Shown piece by piece: positions 44,445-53,701 of a stretch of 64,000 nt of DNA. Under the pieces are notes generated by a model. It ran no database searches, was not told where the DNA came from, and worked only from the letters and a program-made list of their open reading frames with translations. The stretch spans positions 1-64,000 of the forward strand of contig JANRJC010000061.1 in NCBI GenBank assembly GCA_033764335.1. Reading direction: 5' to 3'. The position numbers and the translations under genes are program-made. Within the stretch, counting starts at the first letter, position 1; every line of letters starts with the position of its first letter. Origin of the DNA: JAGQVA01 sp033764335 (GTDB lineage Bacteria; Bacteroidota; Bacteroidia; J057).

Positions 44445-47087
44445 ATGGCAAAACAAACCTCCACCGGTAGAAAAAAGCAAACGGGCAAAAGCAAGTCTTC
44501 CGGGCCGATTTCGTCTTTTCTCGCCATTGCCGAAACATTCAAAACGAATCCTCCCAACAAGGATCAAAGCAGAAAGATATTTGCATGGTCCCTCCTGTTT
44601 TTTTGTGTGATCTCCATTCTTTCCTGTATCTCCTATTTTTTTACCGGAAACGGAGACCAATCTGCTACGGAGGCCGGTATTGAAGCCGCGGCTGAGGTAA
44701 ACAACTGGCTGGGTTTTGTCGGGGCAAAACTTTCAGACCTCATTATTCGCAGAGGGTTTGGCATTTTTAGCTTTGTGCTCCTCCTGTATGGCATGATTGT
44801 CGGGCTGGTATTTCTGGAAAATGATTTTTATGATTTCGCTAAAAAAATCCTGAAATACGTTTTGTTTGTCGTCTTATTCGGCTCGGTCTTTTTTTCCTAT
44901 ATCGAAATCCTTATGAACTCCACCACCTTCGACCTCGGTGGCGGGTTTGGTTATTATGTAAATCATTTTTTCTTCCGATATGTGGCCCGAGTAGGCATGG
45001 CTTTTCTGCTTCTTTTTGCCCTCGTAGTATTTGTGGTAGTCAATTTTAATGCAGAACTCCGGGCGTCTCAACTCATAGACACGCTTCGGTCGGCGGTTTC
45101 CCATTCAAATTTCCGGCATCCGCTTCAAAAAATCCAATCGGGAATTAATCAGGGAATCAAAAAAAATAAATCCACGGAATCGCCCACGCAGCCAGAAACG
45201 GGACTCGTTGCTAATACGCCCAAACCTCCGATGGAGCTTAAAACCACCCCTGAAATTTTTGTCAAACCGATTAAAGAACCGCTATCAGAAACAAAACCGG
45301 TTCCCGGTGATGGAATCCGCTTTGAGCTGTCCGTCCCCGGTGATGAGGAAATCCGTGAAAAGGCCCGCTCTTCCGGAGGTAATCCTCAACTCGAATTTAC
45401 GATTGTCGAAACAAAAGAGGAACCCAAATTTACGGCCTCCAATAACCGTCAACTGGAACAAATCGGCGAGGATAATATAGGCCTGGTGATCGGTGATGAA
45501 GATCGGGTAGAAAAAATTGTCCCCGACGAAGATCTGGAAGTGGATAATGCAGATGATATTCTGGAAGATGAGTTTTACGACCCCACACAAGAGTTGTCTG
45601 ATTATATTCCTCCCACCTTTGAACTGCTCGAAGATCACGGCTCCGGAAGAGGACGGGAAGTAAACCGCGAGGAACTCGAAAACAATAAAAACAAAATTGT
45701 CAAAACTCTCGGCGATTACGGGATTAAAATTGACCACATCAAAGCGACCATTGGCCCGACGGTTACGCTGTATGAGATTGTCCCTGCACCGGGTGTAAGG
45801 ATTTCGAAAATCCGCAACCTGGAGGATGATATTGCGCTTAGCCTTGCAGCACTCGGAATCCGTATTATTGCGCCTATGCCGGGTCAGGGAACCATTGGTA
45901 TCGAAGTTCCTAATTCCAAGCCGGAAGTGGTATCACTTCGCGGAGTGATGTCCACTCAGAAGTTTCTCAATTCTAAAGCCGAACTGCCCATCGCCATTGG
46001 CCGAACCATATCCAACGAGGTATTTGTCGCCGACCTCAACAAAATGCCTCACCTCCTGATTGCCGGGGCAACCGGACAAGGTAAGTCGGTGGGTCTCAAC
46101 ACCGTGATTACTTCATTGCTGTACAAAAAACACCCGGCGGAGGTGAAATTTATTCTCATTGACCCGAAAAAAGTGGAAATGAACCTGTACCAGGCACTCA
46201 AAAACCACTTTCTCGCCCAACTACCCGAGCAGGGCGACGACCCGATTATCACCGATGTGCGCGACGCGGTAAATGTACTGAAAAGTCTTTGCATCGAAAT
46301 GGATATGCGCTACGACCTGCTCAAAAAGGCAAGGGTACGTAACCTCAAAGAATACAATACCAAATTTATCAGCCGGAAACTCAACCCCCGCAAAGGGCAT
46401 CAGTTCCTTCCTTATATAGTCCTGATTGTGGACGAATTGGCCGACATGATGATGGTGGCGGGAAAAGAAGTCGAAATGCCCATTGCCCGTCTGGCCCAGC
46501 TTGCCCGTGCCGTGGGAATTCACCTCGTGGTGGCTACGCAACGGCCTTCAGTGAATGTCATCACCGGTATTATCAAAGCCAACTTTCCCGCCCGACTATC
46601 CTACCGTGTAATTTCGAAAGTGGATTCCCGCACAATTCTCGACGCCAACGGCGCAGATCAGCTTGTGGGAAGAGGGGATTTGTTACTTTCGACAGGGAGT
46701 GACCTCATTCGAATACAGAATGCCTTTATTGATACCCCGGAAGTAGAAAGAGTCGTAGAACATATCGCCAGTCAGCGAGGATTCCCGGAACCCTACTTTT
46801 TGCCGGAAACACCTTCGGAGGATGAGGAAGAAGGCGACGCCGAGGAACCCTTTGAAAAAGACAGCAAATTTGAAGAAGCAGCCCGTATGATTGTGCGTTA
46901 TCAGATCGGCTCGGCCTCTTTGATCCAGCGAAAAATGAAACTGGGCTATAACCGCGCAGGAAGAATTATTGACCAGTTGGAGCGTGCAGGCATTGTGGGA
47001 CCACATTCCGGAAGCAAAGCACGTGATGTTTTAATTACCGATGAAGCAGAGTTGGAACGGTATTTGAGCAATATTTCTAACGACTGA
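44445..47087 (+). CDS. ftsK: DNA translocase FtsK/SpoIIIE
   Basis: An 880-residue protein with a basic N-terminus, four membrane helices (about 45-65, 100-125, 140-160, 175-200), a charged linker (about 215-400), and the motor domain: Walker A with K547 in AGATGQGKSVGLN, Walker B VDELADMMMVAGKEVE, and VATQRPSVNVITGIIKAN. The C-terminal winged-helix gamma domain ends the protein (ARMIVRYQIGSASLIQRKMK, YNRAGRIIDQLERAGIVG) and would read KOPS-like sites. It pumps chromosomal DNA at the septum and assists dimer resolution. The next gene, lolA, is 31 bp away. Confidence 0.96.
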   Translation: MAKQTSTGRKKQTGKSKSSGPISSFLAIAETFKTNPPNKDQSRKIFAWSLLFFCVISILSCISYFFTGNGDQSATEAGIEAAAEVNNWLGFVGAKLSDLIIRRGFGIFSFVLLLYGMIVGLVFLENDFYDFAKKILKYVLFVVLFGSVFFSYIEILMNSTTFDLGGGFGYYVNHFFFRYVARVGMAFLLLFALVVFVVVNFNAELRASQLIDTLRSAVSHSNFRHPLQKIQSGINQGIKKNKSTESPTQPETGLVANTPKPPMELKTTPEIFVKPIKEPLSETKPVPGDGIRFELSVPGDEEIREKARSSGGNPQLEFTIVETKEEPKFTASNNRQLEQIGEDNIGLVIGDEDRVEKIVPDEDLEVDNADDILEDEFYDPTQELSDYIPPTFELLEDHGSGRGREVNREELENNKNKIVKTLGDYGIKIDHIKATIGPTVTLYEIVPAPGVRISKIRNLEDDIALSLAALGIRIIAPMPGQGTIGIEVPNSKPEVVSLRGVMSTQKFLNSKAELPIAIGRTISNEVFVADLNKMPHLLIAGATGQGKSVGLNTVITSLLYKKHPAEVKFILIDPKKVEMNLYQALKNHFLAQLPEQGDDPIITDVRDAVNVLKSLCIEMDMRYDLLKKARVRNLKEYNTKFISRKLNPRKGHQFLPYIVLIVDELADMMMVAGKEVEMPIARLAQLARAVGIHLVVATQRPSVNVITGIIKANFPARLSYRVISKVDSRTILDANGADQLVGRGDLLLSTGSDLIRIQNAFIDTPEVERVVEHIASQRGFPEPYFLPETPSEDEEEGDAEEPFEKDSKFEEAARMIVRYQIGSASLIQRKMKLGYNRAGRIIDQLERAGIVGPHSGSKARDVLITDEAELERYLSNISND

Positions 47088-47118
47088 AATAAGTTTTATA
47101 TCAACAAACATACATAGA

Positions 47119-47766
47119 ATGAAAAGTTTTGTTTTAGTTTTTCCAATAGTTCTGGCAATGTATCTGGGCCTCACCGGCTTTTCTGTTAGCAATGACATTT
47201 CCGGTGGAATCCTTAGTGAGTCCAAAGCCAAACTGGAATCCCTGGACGATTTTTCCGCAGGGTTTAAGTATTCGATCACGAACCCGAATATGCGCCCTGT
47301 CGCTAAAAACGGGAGCATCAAATACAAAAAAGGCAAGTACGTAATTTCGCTGGATGACCAGAAGATCTTTTGCAACAGCAAAACACTGTGGATTTATCTT
47401 CCCGAAGTGAATGAAGTAAGCATCATGTCTTATACCGAAGATGAAGGCATAAATGTGGAAAGCATTTTCAAAATCTACGAATCCAGCACCAAATCTCGTT
47501 ACGAAGGAGAAAACGAAATTCACGGCGTAGTCTGCCACAAGATTTTTATGGCCATTCAAAGCGACGAACTGGATTACAACCAGGCTTATGTATGGATTAA
47601 TAAAAAAACCAAATTCCTCGAAAAAGTGGTGCTGGTTGACCGCAAACAGACCCAAACCATCTACGAATTTTACGACATAAAAACCAATGTGGGGTTTGGC
47701 GATGTCGAATTTGAGTTTGATCCCAAACAATACAGGGGTGTTAATATCTACGATGAAAGGTCTTAA
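47119..47766 (+). CDS. lolA: Outer-membrane lipoprotein carrier protein LolA
   Basis: A 215-residue protein with signal peptide (FVLVFPIVLAMYLGLTGFSV). The fold is that of LolA: ESKAKLESLDDFSAGFKYS, GSIKYKKGKYVISLDDQKIF, CNSKTLWIYLPEVNEVSI and VWINKKTKFLEKVVLVDR. It carries lipoproteins across the periplasm from the LolCDE transporter. Just downstream of ftsK on the same strand, as often seen in Bacteroidota; a terminator follows at 47792. Confidence 0.9.
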   Translation: MKSFVLVFPIVLAMYLGLTGFSVSNDISGGILSESKAKLESLDDFSAGFKYSITNPNMRPVAKNGSIKYKKGKYVISLDDQKIFCNSKTLWIYLPEVNEVSIMSYTEDEGINVESIFKIYESSTKSRYEGENEIHGVVCHKIFMAIQSDELDYNQAYVWINKKTKFLEKVVLVDRKQTQTIYEFYDIKTNVGFGDVEFEFDPKQYRGVNIYDERS

Positions 47767-47791
47767 ATGACATTAAAAATATATTGAAATT

Positions 47792-47825
47792 AGAGGCTGT
47801 CTCAAAGGAGGGATAGCCTCTTTTC
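47792..47825 (+). terminator. Rho-independent terminator of the ftsK-lolA operon
   Basis: AGAGGCTGTCTC-N6-GAGGGATAGCCTCT folds as an about 12-bp stem with G-T pairs followed by TTTT, 26 nt after the lolA stop. Confidence 0.8.
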
Positions 47826-47852
47826 CTTTGTGTGGTTTTTTAAGAAAATGTT

Positions 47853-49472
47853 ATGACGAAAATAGTTCAATCTGCTCAGCCACGGGTTGCCTACTTCTGT
47901 ATGGAGTATGCCTTGCAAAGTTCCTTCAAATTGTATGCAGGTGGTTTGGGTATCCTTGCCGGAGATTATTTAAAAGGCGCTCACGACCACGGTTTCCCTA
48001 TCGTGGGTATCGGTATCCGCTGGAAACAAGGTTATACCGATCAACTGATAGACGCGACGGGGCAGCCTTATGACACCTACCACAATTACCGTCACGAATT
48101 TTTGGAAGATACCGGGGTAGAGGTTTCCGTAGAAATTCGCAGCCGGGAGGTACGTTGTAAAGTATGGAAAACAGAGTCATTTGGCAACGCGCCGCTGTAT
48201 CTGCTGGACACCGATATTCCCGGCAACGAAGATGCCTGGATCACCGGGCAGTTGTACGGCTGGTTTGGCGAAGAACGGATCGCACAGGAAATGGTGCTGG
48301 GGATCGCGGGCGTGCGTGCTTTGCGCAAGCTGGGGATTGAGGTGGACGTGTATCATTTTAATGAAGGCCATGCTCTTTTTGCGGGGTTTGAACTGATCCG
48401 CGAAAAAATGGCGGCAGGCATGACCTATATTGACGCGAGAGAAGCCAGTCGCAAGGAAATTGTATTTACCACACATACACCCGTCGTTCAGGGCAATGAA
48501 TCACACCCCATCAGCCGACTGACCTATATGGGTGCCAATCTGGGCATTACACCCCGGCAACTTAAACAAATGGGCGGAGACCCGTTTAACATGACGGTCG
48601 GCGCATTGCGATTGTCCCGCGTGTCCAATGCCGTAGCACAACTTCACGGTAAAACCGCCAACAAAATGTGGAAACACATCAGCGGACGTTCTCCGATCAA
48701 AGCCATTACCAATGCCATCCATTTGCCTACCTGGGTGGATTCGGCGATGATTGAGGCTGCGGTGGCCGGGCAAGATGTATGGACTCCACACCAGGTCAAC
48801 AAACAAAAACTCATTGATTTTGTCGAAGCCCGAAACGGCGTAAAACTCGACCTGAATAAACTTATCATCGGCTTTTCCCGCCGTGCTGTGCCGTACAAAC
48901 GCAGCAACCTGATATTTTCCGAGCCGGAGATCATCGAACCGCTCCTCGATTCGGGGCGGGTGCAGATCATATTTTCCGGCAGGGCACATCCATTGGATGA
49001 CGGAGGCAAGGCGATTGTGGCCGAGCTGGTAGAGATGACAAGGCGATGGCCACAGTCGGTGGTGTTTCTGGAAAACTACGACATGGAGATCGGCACAATG
49101 CTTACGCGGGGTTCGGATGTGTGGTTGAATAATCCACGCCGTCCGAAAGAAGCGAGCGGTACATCGGGCATGAAAGCCTCAATTAACGGCGTGTTGAATT
49201 GCAGCATACTTGACGGCTGGTGGCCGGAAGCATGCAAACATGGGATCAATGGCTGGCAGTTTGGCGATGGGTTTGAGCACGAAGACGAAGATATCCTCGA
49301 CGCCCATGACCGCAAGGGATTGTACAAAGTATTAACCGAAGAAGTGATTCCGACGTACTATGACAATCGGGGGAAATGGGAAAATATGATGCGGGCGAGT
49401 ATATTGGATACATACGAGCAGTTTGCGGTAAAAAGGATGTTGGAAGAATATTATTCGGAGTTGTACCAATAG
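47853..49472 (+). CDS. glgP: Alpha-glucan phosphorylase (short form)
   Basis: A 539-residue GT35-family phosphorylase: AYFCMEYALQSSFKLYAGGL at the start, VYHFNEGHALFAGFEL, FTTHTPVVQGNE, and the PLP-binding lysine K441 in EASGTSGMKASINGVL followed by DGWWPE. It is shorter than the ~800-residue classical enzymes and belongs to the compact 'alpha-glucan family phosphorylase' group. It would release glucose-1-phosphate from glycogen or maltodextrin. Its last codons contain the -33 element of the tRNA-Ser promoter. Confidence 0.92.
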   Translation: MTKIVQSAQPRVAYFCMEYALQSSFKLYAGGLGILAGDYLKGAHDHGFPIVGIGIRWKQGYTDQLIDATGQPYDTYHNYRHEFLEDTGVEVSVEIRSREVRCKVWKTESFGNAPLYLLDTDIPGNEDAWITGQLYGWFGEERIAQEMVLGIAGVRALRKLGIEVDVYHFNEGHALFAGFELIREKMAAGMTYIDAREASRKEIVFTTHTPVVQGNESHPISRLTYMGANLGITPRQLKQMGGDPFNMTVGALRLSRVSNAVAQLHGKTANKMWKHISGRSPIKAITNAIHLPTWVDSAMIEAAVAGQDVWTPHQVNKQKLIDFVEARNGVKLDLNKLIIGFSRRAVPYKRSNLIFSEPEIIEPLLDSGRVQIIFSGRAHPLDDGGKAIVAELVEMTRRWPQSVVFLENYDMEIGTMLTRGSDVWLNNPRRPKEASGTSGMKASINGVLNCSILDGWWPEACKHGINGWQFGDGFEHEDEDILDAHDRKGLYKVLTEEVIPTYYDNRGKWENMMRASILDTYEQFAVKRMLEEYYSELYQ

Positions 49473-49491
49473 AAAAACTATCGTAGATTTG
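49461..49491 (+). promoter_or_regulatory. Bacteroidota-type promoter of tRNA-Ser
   Basis: TTG (49461-49463), 20 nt, TAGATTTG (49484-49491): an exact TTG-N20-TAnnTTTG, ending 12 nt before the tRNA. The TTG lies within the last codons of the phosphorylase gene. Confidence 0.85.
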
Positions 49492-49503
49492 CACACGCAA
49501 AAC

Positions 49504-49588
49504 GGAGAGGTGGCAGAGTGGTCGAATGCGGCGGTCTTGAAAACCGTTGTGCCGCAAGGCACCGGGGGTTCGAATCCCTCCCTCTCCG
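49504..49588 (+). tRNA. tRNA-Ser (anticodon TGA)
   Basis: 85 nt. Acceptor stem GGAGAGG (49504-49510) pairs with CCTCTCC (49581-49587), discriminator G at 49588. The anticodon loop CTTGAAA gives anticodon TGA (49538-49540), reading UCA-type serine codons. The long variable arm typical of serine tRNA is present (GTGCCGCAAGGCAC), and GGTTCGAATCC is the T arm. CCA is not encoded. Confidence 0.97.
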
Positions 49589-49594
49589 CAGAAA
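49573..49594 (+). repeat. Direct repeat copy 1 (tRNA 3' end, att-like)
   Basis: AATCCCTCCCTCTCCGCAG followed by AAA. It is the T-arm/acceptor end of tRNA-Ser. The other copy is at 50375-50396, with C to A at the fifth and G to A at the nineteenth position. Confidence 0.7.
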
Positions 49595-49636
49595 GGCTAT
49601 TTTTTTGAATGAAGACATTCAAAAAATAGCCTTTTT
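49593..49636 (+). terminator. Terminator directly after tRNA-Ser
   Basis: AAGGCTATTTTTTTGAATG pairs with CATTCAAAAAATAGCCTT (one bulged T) around a 4-nt loop, followed by TTT. Confidence 0.8.
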
Positions 49637-49695
49637 ATGATTTTCTTCGTAGATTAGAGCGGGTTGGATAGGAAAATTATAATTTAAACGGGTAT

Positions 49696-49932
49696 ATGAT
49701 CGCTCAAACTACATATGACAAAGTGGCGGATTTTATTGCAAGCATGAACCCTAAGAAAGTATTGGGTCTCCGTGCTTCCGATGAAATGCAGATAAGACTG
49801 GATGGGTTAATCGCGAAGGAAAAAGCAATTGGTCTTACTGTTGAGGAAAAAGATGAACTGGATCATTATATCGTCTTGGAACGTCTGATTCGATTGGCTA
49901 AAGCAAGGGCTCTTTACCGCCTTGCCCAATGA
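49696..49932 (+). CDS. Small helical partner protein of the HNH nuclease
   Basis: A 78-residue, charged, predicted all-helical protein (TYDKVADFIASMNPKKVLGL, then LIAKEKAIGLTVEEKDELDH). Small ORFs of this sort are found upstream of HNH genes in Bacteroidota and cyanobacteria, as I recall. It overlaps the HNH gene by 4 nt (ATGA), so the two are translationally coupled. It may be an antidote, a DNA-binding adaptor or a folding partner. Composition is more AT-rich than the flanking glgP and susC genes. Confidence 0.65.
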   Translation: MIAQTTYDKVADFIASMNPKKVLGLRASDEMQIRLDGLIAKEKAIGLTVEEKDELDHYIVLERLIRLAKARALYRLAQ

Positions 49933-50342
49933 GCGTATATATTCCTGATTCCTTCCGAAGTTTTGTGGCGGAGAGAGCACTTTACAAATGTGAATATTGT
50001 CGTACACCTGAAAGCAATTCTTTCTATAAATTTCAAATTGATCACATCATTAGCTTAAAGCATGGTGGGCAAACGGAGTTAGAAAACCTTGCCTATTCAT
50101 GCCCAATTTGTAATCGAAATAAAGGATCCGATCTGGGAACGTTACTTGCCGATAACGGCCCGGTCATTCGATTCTTCCATCCAAGAAAAGACCAATGGGA
50201 AAATCATTTTGAGGTAAGTATTGAAGGGATTCTTTATCCCAAAACGGAAGAAGCAGAAGCTACAATTAAAATATTGGGAATGAATCATCCCGATAGTATC
50301 ATTGAAAGAGCTTTGCTAATAAAAGTGAGGCTGTATCCATAG
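49929..50342 (+). CDS. HNH endonuclease
   Basis: A 137-residue protein with a zinc-stabilised HNH fold: YKCEYCRTPESN (first Cys pair), FQIDHIISLKHGGQTELENL (the catalytic His-metal region, with DH and NL) and YSCPICNRNKGSDLG (second Cys pair and N-N of the third H/N position). It should cut DNA or nick it with a divalent metal. The second half (about 75-137) is not recognised and may contact DNA or the small partner. It is coupled to the 78-residue gene and flanked by att-like repeats. Confidence 0.9.
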   Translation: MSVYIPDSFRSFVAERALYKCEYCRTPESNSFYKFQIDHIISLKHGGQTELENLAYSCPICNRNKGSDLGTLLADNGPVIRFFHPRKDQWENHFEVSIEGILYPKTEEAEATIKILGMNHPDSIIERALLIKVRLYP

Positions 50343-50374
50343 GGTGTTTTTTCCCATCAGAGATCAGCGAAGCA

Positions 50375-50396
50375 AATCACTCCCTCTCCGCAAAAA
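50375..50396 (+). repeat. Direct repeat copy 2 (att-like)
   Basis: AATCACTCCCTCTCCGCAA followed by AAA; 20 of 22 positions match the tRNA-Ser end at 49573-49594. It starts 33 nt after the HNH stop. Confidence 0.7.
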
Positions 50397-50400
50397 TATA

Positions 50401-50431
50401 TCCCTGTGAGTAGTTTCTCACGGGGATTTTT
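50401..50431 (+). terminator. Rho-independent terminator after the repeat
   Basis: TCCCTGTGAG-TAGTTT-CTCACGGGGA (10-bp stem with one T-G) and TTTTT. If the insertion model holds, this may be the original terminator of tRNA-Ser. The region from here to 50627 holds only near-matches to a promoter (for example TACTTTTA at 50536) before the SusC gene. Confidence 0.8.
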
Positions 50432-50627
50432 GTTGAGATTTCTTCGCCTCATTTCTAAAAACCATCTTATAGTCCAAAAGAAAATAAGATGCAAATTTTC
50501 ACAAAAGCTATTCCTTTTTGCCATTTAAGAGTAAGAAATACTTTTACATGTCTTGCCGTTTCAGAATTCTTTCTAAATTAGAGATAACGGACTATGTTTA
50601 TTCTAATTCTACACTCTAATTTTTACT

Positions 50628-53600
50628 ATGAAACAGTTACTACGCTACTCACTAGGTCTGGTATTAATGTGCTGGTGCCTCACATCAGTTCTTTATGCCC
50701 AGACCTCCGTTTCTGGTAAAGTGGTTGATAAAGCCAATGGAACCGCTCTTACCGGTGTTTCTGTAGTTGTAAAGGGAACTGCCCGAGGGGCTCTTACCGA
50801 CAACGACGGAAACTTTAAAATCAATGCCTCTGCCGAAGATGTATTGTTGTTCTCTTACTACGGATTTACCGACTTTGAAGTGGAAGTCGGAAGTCAGACG
50901 GTCATTAATGTCTCTCTCTCCGAAGACGTTGCTTCCCTGAGCGAAGTTGTCATCGTGGGTTATGGAACTCAACAAAGAAGGACGATCACGGGTGCAATTT
51001 CCTCGATTGATGCAAAGGCTGTGGGCAGCATTCCTACGGGAAGTTCTCTCCAAGCGATGCAGGGCCAGGTTGCCGGTGTGGACGTGACCTCTCAGGGGGG
51101 AAGACCCGGACAGGGTTCTTCGATCCAGATTCGCGGTCGCCGCTCCATTACTGCTTCCAATGACCCGCTGTATGTCATTGACGGAATTCCGATGACCAGT
51201 ACCAGCGGTGGTACCAACAGCACCGGTACAATGTTTGACATCAACCCGCAGGACATTGAGTCTATCGAAGTATTGAAAGATGCTTCTGCTACGGCTATTT
51301 ACGGCTCCCGCGGTGCAAATGGTGTGGTTCTTATCACTACCAAAAGAGGTGCTTCGGGTAAAACGGTATTCTCGTATGATACCTACTACGGTACGACAAA
51401 CCCCCTTCACAAAGTGGACATGATGAATGGCGAGGAATTCGCTGCGATGAAACGCGAATCCCGCAGAAGAGACCCGGTTACCAATCAGGTTTCCTGGAAT
51501 GGGGTGATTCCTACCGATGACAAAATTTTTACCGACCCGGTAGAACAAGCCTCTCTCGCTGCAACGCCCATCAGAAGTACCGATTACCAGGATCTTATCT
51601 TAGGTTCCGGTTATCAGACCAACCACCAGTTAGGTCTTCGCGGAGGTACTCAAAAAACACTTTTTAATGTATCTGTGGGTGTATTTGACGAGCAGGGAAT
51701 TATCGTAAATCAGGATTTCAAACGCCTTACCGGTCGTGTAAACCTTGACCATATCATTAATGATCGGTTTAAAGTGGGGACATCCACGATGGTTTCGTAT
51801 TCCATCCAAAACTGGGGTTCCAATGCAACGCTGGGTGAGGCATTGCCTAATAACCCGCTGGGTGTACCTTATAATGACGCAGGAGGCTTGATTTTTCTTC
51901 CCACCAACGACGGTATCCGTACCAATCCGCTGAATGAAGTTGCGCCCAATGCTTATATTGACGAACGTCGTTTTGCACGTCTTTTTCCGTCGCTGTATGC
52001 AGAAGCGAAAATTTTCGATGGGCTTACTTTCCGGTCAAACCTCGGAGCGGATTTTCGTTACCGGAGAAACGGTATTTTCACCGGAAGTCTTACCAATACC
52101 AACCGTGGGGGACCTGCCAAAGCTTCGGTTGAGCATAATACAGACTTGGGTTATACCTGGGAAAACGTGCTTACTTACCAGAAAAAAATTGGCTCCATTC
52201 ACGATCTGAAAATCACCGCCCTTCAAAGTATTCAGCAGAATACTTATGAACAAGGCCGGGTAGATGTTGCCAACCTTCCCTACGAATCAGCTTTGTTCTA
52301 TAATCTGGGAGTTGCTGAAGTGCGCCAGGCTGTTGCCAGCCGTTTGGAACAGTGGTCTCTTTCCTCCTTTATGGGACGTGTAAACTATGACATAGCCGGA
52401 AAATACCTGCTTCAACTTACCCTCCGTGCGGATGGATCTTCCCGTCTTGCCGAAGGTAACAAATGGCATTACTTCCCCGGTGTTTCTCTCGGATGGAGGA
52501 TTGTGGATGAAGGTTTTATGAAAAATGTAAAATGGGTGGACGAATTGAAACTGAGAGGCTCTTATGGTTCTGTTGGAAATACTTCCGTATCTCCTTATCA
52601 GACACTCGGTGGTCTTCGCCGTACTGTTTATTCTTGGGATGAAGTGCCTGCATTTGGTTTTGGTTTGAACCAGATTCCGAACCCGGAACTGGGATGGGAA
52701 GTTTCTTCTACCACAGACATCGGTTTGGATTTTGGATTTTTTCAGGGAAGAATATCCGGTTCGTTTGACTGGTTCCTGACCAATACCACCGACATCATTC
52801 TGCAGCGCAGCCTTCCGCCTACGTCGGGTTATAGCAGCGTACTGCAAAATATTGGAGCTACCCGTACAAGCGGCCAGGAATTGACACTTAATGCCAATGC
52901 AATCTATAATCCTGATGGACTCCGTTGGGATATTACTCTTAATCTTTCAAGATATGACGAAGAAATCGTAGAGCTTGCCCTTAGAGATGAAAATGGAAAT
53001 CCAATTGATGATATTGGTAACCGTTGGTTTATTGGAGAGCCAATCCGCGTATTCTATGATTACGAAAAAATCGGTATCTGGCAGAAAGACGAAGTTGACA
53101 TGGCAAAAGCCATGGAAAACAAAGTCCCCGGTGAGATCAAACTCAAAGACCAGGACGGTGACGGTTTAATTACCCCCGCTGACCGGATTATTTTGGGTTC
53201 AGATGTGCCGGATTTCTACGGAGGTCTGACCAACCGATTTGAGTTCAAGGGAATTGATTTCAGCTTCTTTGTTTATTTCAAATACGGCCAGATGATCCGC
53301 AGCCGTTTCCACGACGACAACAACTCACTGTTTGCTCGTTACAACAACCTGGATGTGGATTATTGGACGATTGATAACCCGAGCAACGAAAACCCCCGGC
53401 CCAACGAGAACCAGGAGTTTCCTCGCGATGGAAGTACCCGCAGTTATTTTGACGGATCATTCCTGAAACTGCGCAATGTTTCTCTGGGTTATACCTTCCC
53501 CAATGCAGTAGCCGAAAAACTGAAAATGTCTCGCCTCCGTGTGTACGCAAGTGCTCAGAATGTCTATTTCTTCTCCAAATACGAATCGTATGATCCGGAG

Positions 53601-53675
53601 AACAACGACGACATCAACACAGGTGACGTACCCACCAGCAGACTTGTACTGTTAGGCATAAATCTCCAATTCTAA
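50628..53675 (+). CDS. SusC/RagA-family TonB-linked outer-membrane transporter
   Basis: A 1015-residue protein with signal peptide (SLGLVLMCWCLTSVLYAQ), a CarboxypepD_reg-like domain (about 25-110, VSGKVVDKANGTALTGVSV), a TonB-plug region (VVIVGYGTQQRRTITGAIS, MQGQVAGVDVTSQGG, YVIDGIPMTSTSG) and a 22-strand-type barrel ending in VLLGINLQF. It imports oligosaccharides with SusD. It is followed by its SusD partner 26 bp away. The carbohydrate operon facing it suggests a uronic acid-containing glycan, but this is inference. Confidence 0.95.
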   Translation: MKQLLRYSLGLVLMCWCLTSVLYAQTSVSGKVVDKANGTALTGVSVVVKGTARGALTDNDGNFKINASAEDVLLFSYYGFTDFEVEVGSQTVINVSLSEDVASLSEVVIVGYGTQQRRTITGAISSIDAKAVGSIPTGSSLQAMQGQVAGVDVTSQGGRPGQGSSIQIRGRRSITASNDPLYVIDGIPMTSTSGGTNSTGTMFDINPQDIESIEVLKDASATAIYGSRGANGVVLITTKRGASGKTVFSYDTYYGTTNPLHKVDMMNGEEFAAMKRESRRRDPVTNQVSWNGVIPTDDKIFTDPVEQASLAATPIRSTDYQDLILGSGYQTNHQLGLRGGTQKTLFNVSVGVFDEQGIIVNQDFKRLTGRVNLDHIINDRFKVGTSTMVSYSIQNWGSNATLGEALPNNPLGVPYNDAGGLIFLPTNDGIRTNPLNEVAPNAYIDERRFARLFPSLYAEAKIFDGLTFRSNLGADFRYRRNGIFTGSLTNTNRGGPAKASVEHNTDLGYTWENVLTYQKKIGSIHDLKITALQSIQQNTYEQGRVDVANLPYESALFYNLGVAEVRQAVASRLEQWSLSSFMGRVNYDIAGKYLLQLTLRADGSSRLAEGNKWHYFPGVSLGWRIVDEGFMKNVKWVDELKLRGSYGSVGNTSVSPYQTLGGLRRTVYSWDEVPAFGFGLNQIPNPELGWEVSSTTDIGLDFGFFQGRISGSFDWFLTNTTDIILQRSLPPTSGYSSVLQNIGATRTSGQELTLNANAIYNPDGLRWDITLNLSRYDEEIVELALRDENGNPIDDIGNRWFIGEPIRVFYDYEKIGIWQKDEVDMAKAMENKVPGEIKLKDQDGDGLITPADRIILGSDVPDFYGGLTNRFEFKGIDFSFFVYFKYGQMIRSRFHDDNNSLFARYNNLDVDYWTIDNPSNENPRPNENQEFPRDGSTRSYFDGSFLKLRNVSLGYTFPNAVAEKLKMSRLRVYASAQNVYFFSKYESYDPENNDDINTGDVPTSRLVLLGINLQF

Positions 53676-53701
53676 CTCTTACTACTCTTAAATTTACAGA
53701 A

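Larger units (their letters stand above)
49573..50396. mobile_element. Candidate mini-insertion at the tRNA-Ser 3' end
   Basis: The 22 nt at the tRNA 3' end (49573-49594) recur with two mismatches at 50375-50396. Between them lie a terminator, a two-gene cassette (78-residue protein and HNH nuclease) and a short tail. This is the pattern left by tRNA-directed integration (attL/attR), but there is no integrase. It may be the remnant of a larger element, or a satellite-like cassette moved by enzymes in trans. Confidence 0.5.

Noticed and set aside
50685..51548. Long open frame antisense to the SusC gene (287 residues)
   Set aside because: The SusC frame has full domain matches; the antisense protein has no recognised motif and composition typical of a shadow frame.
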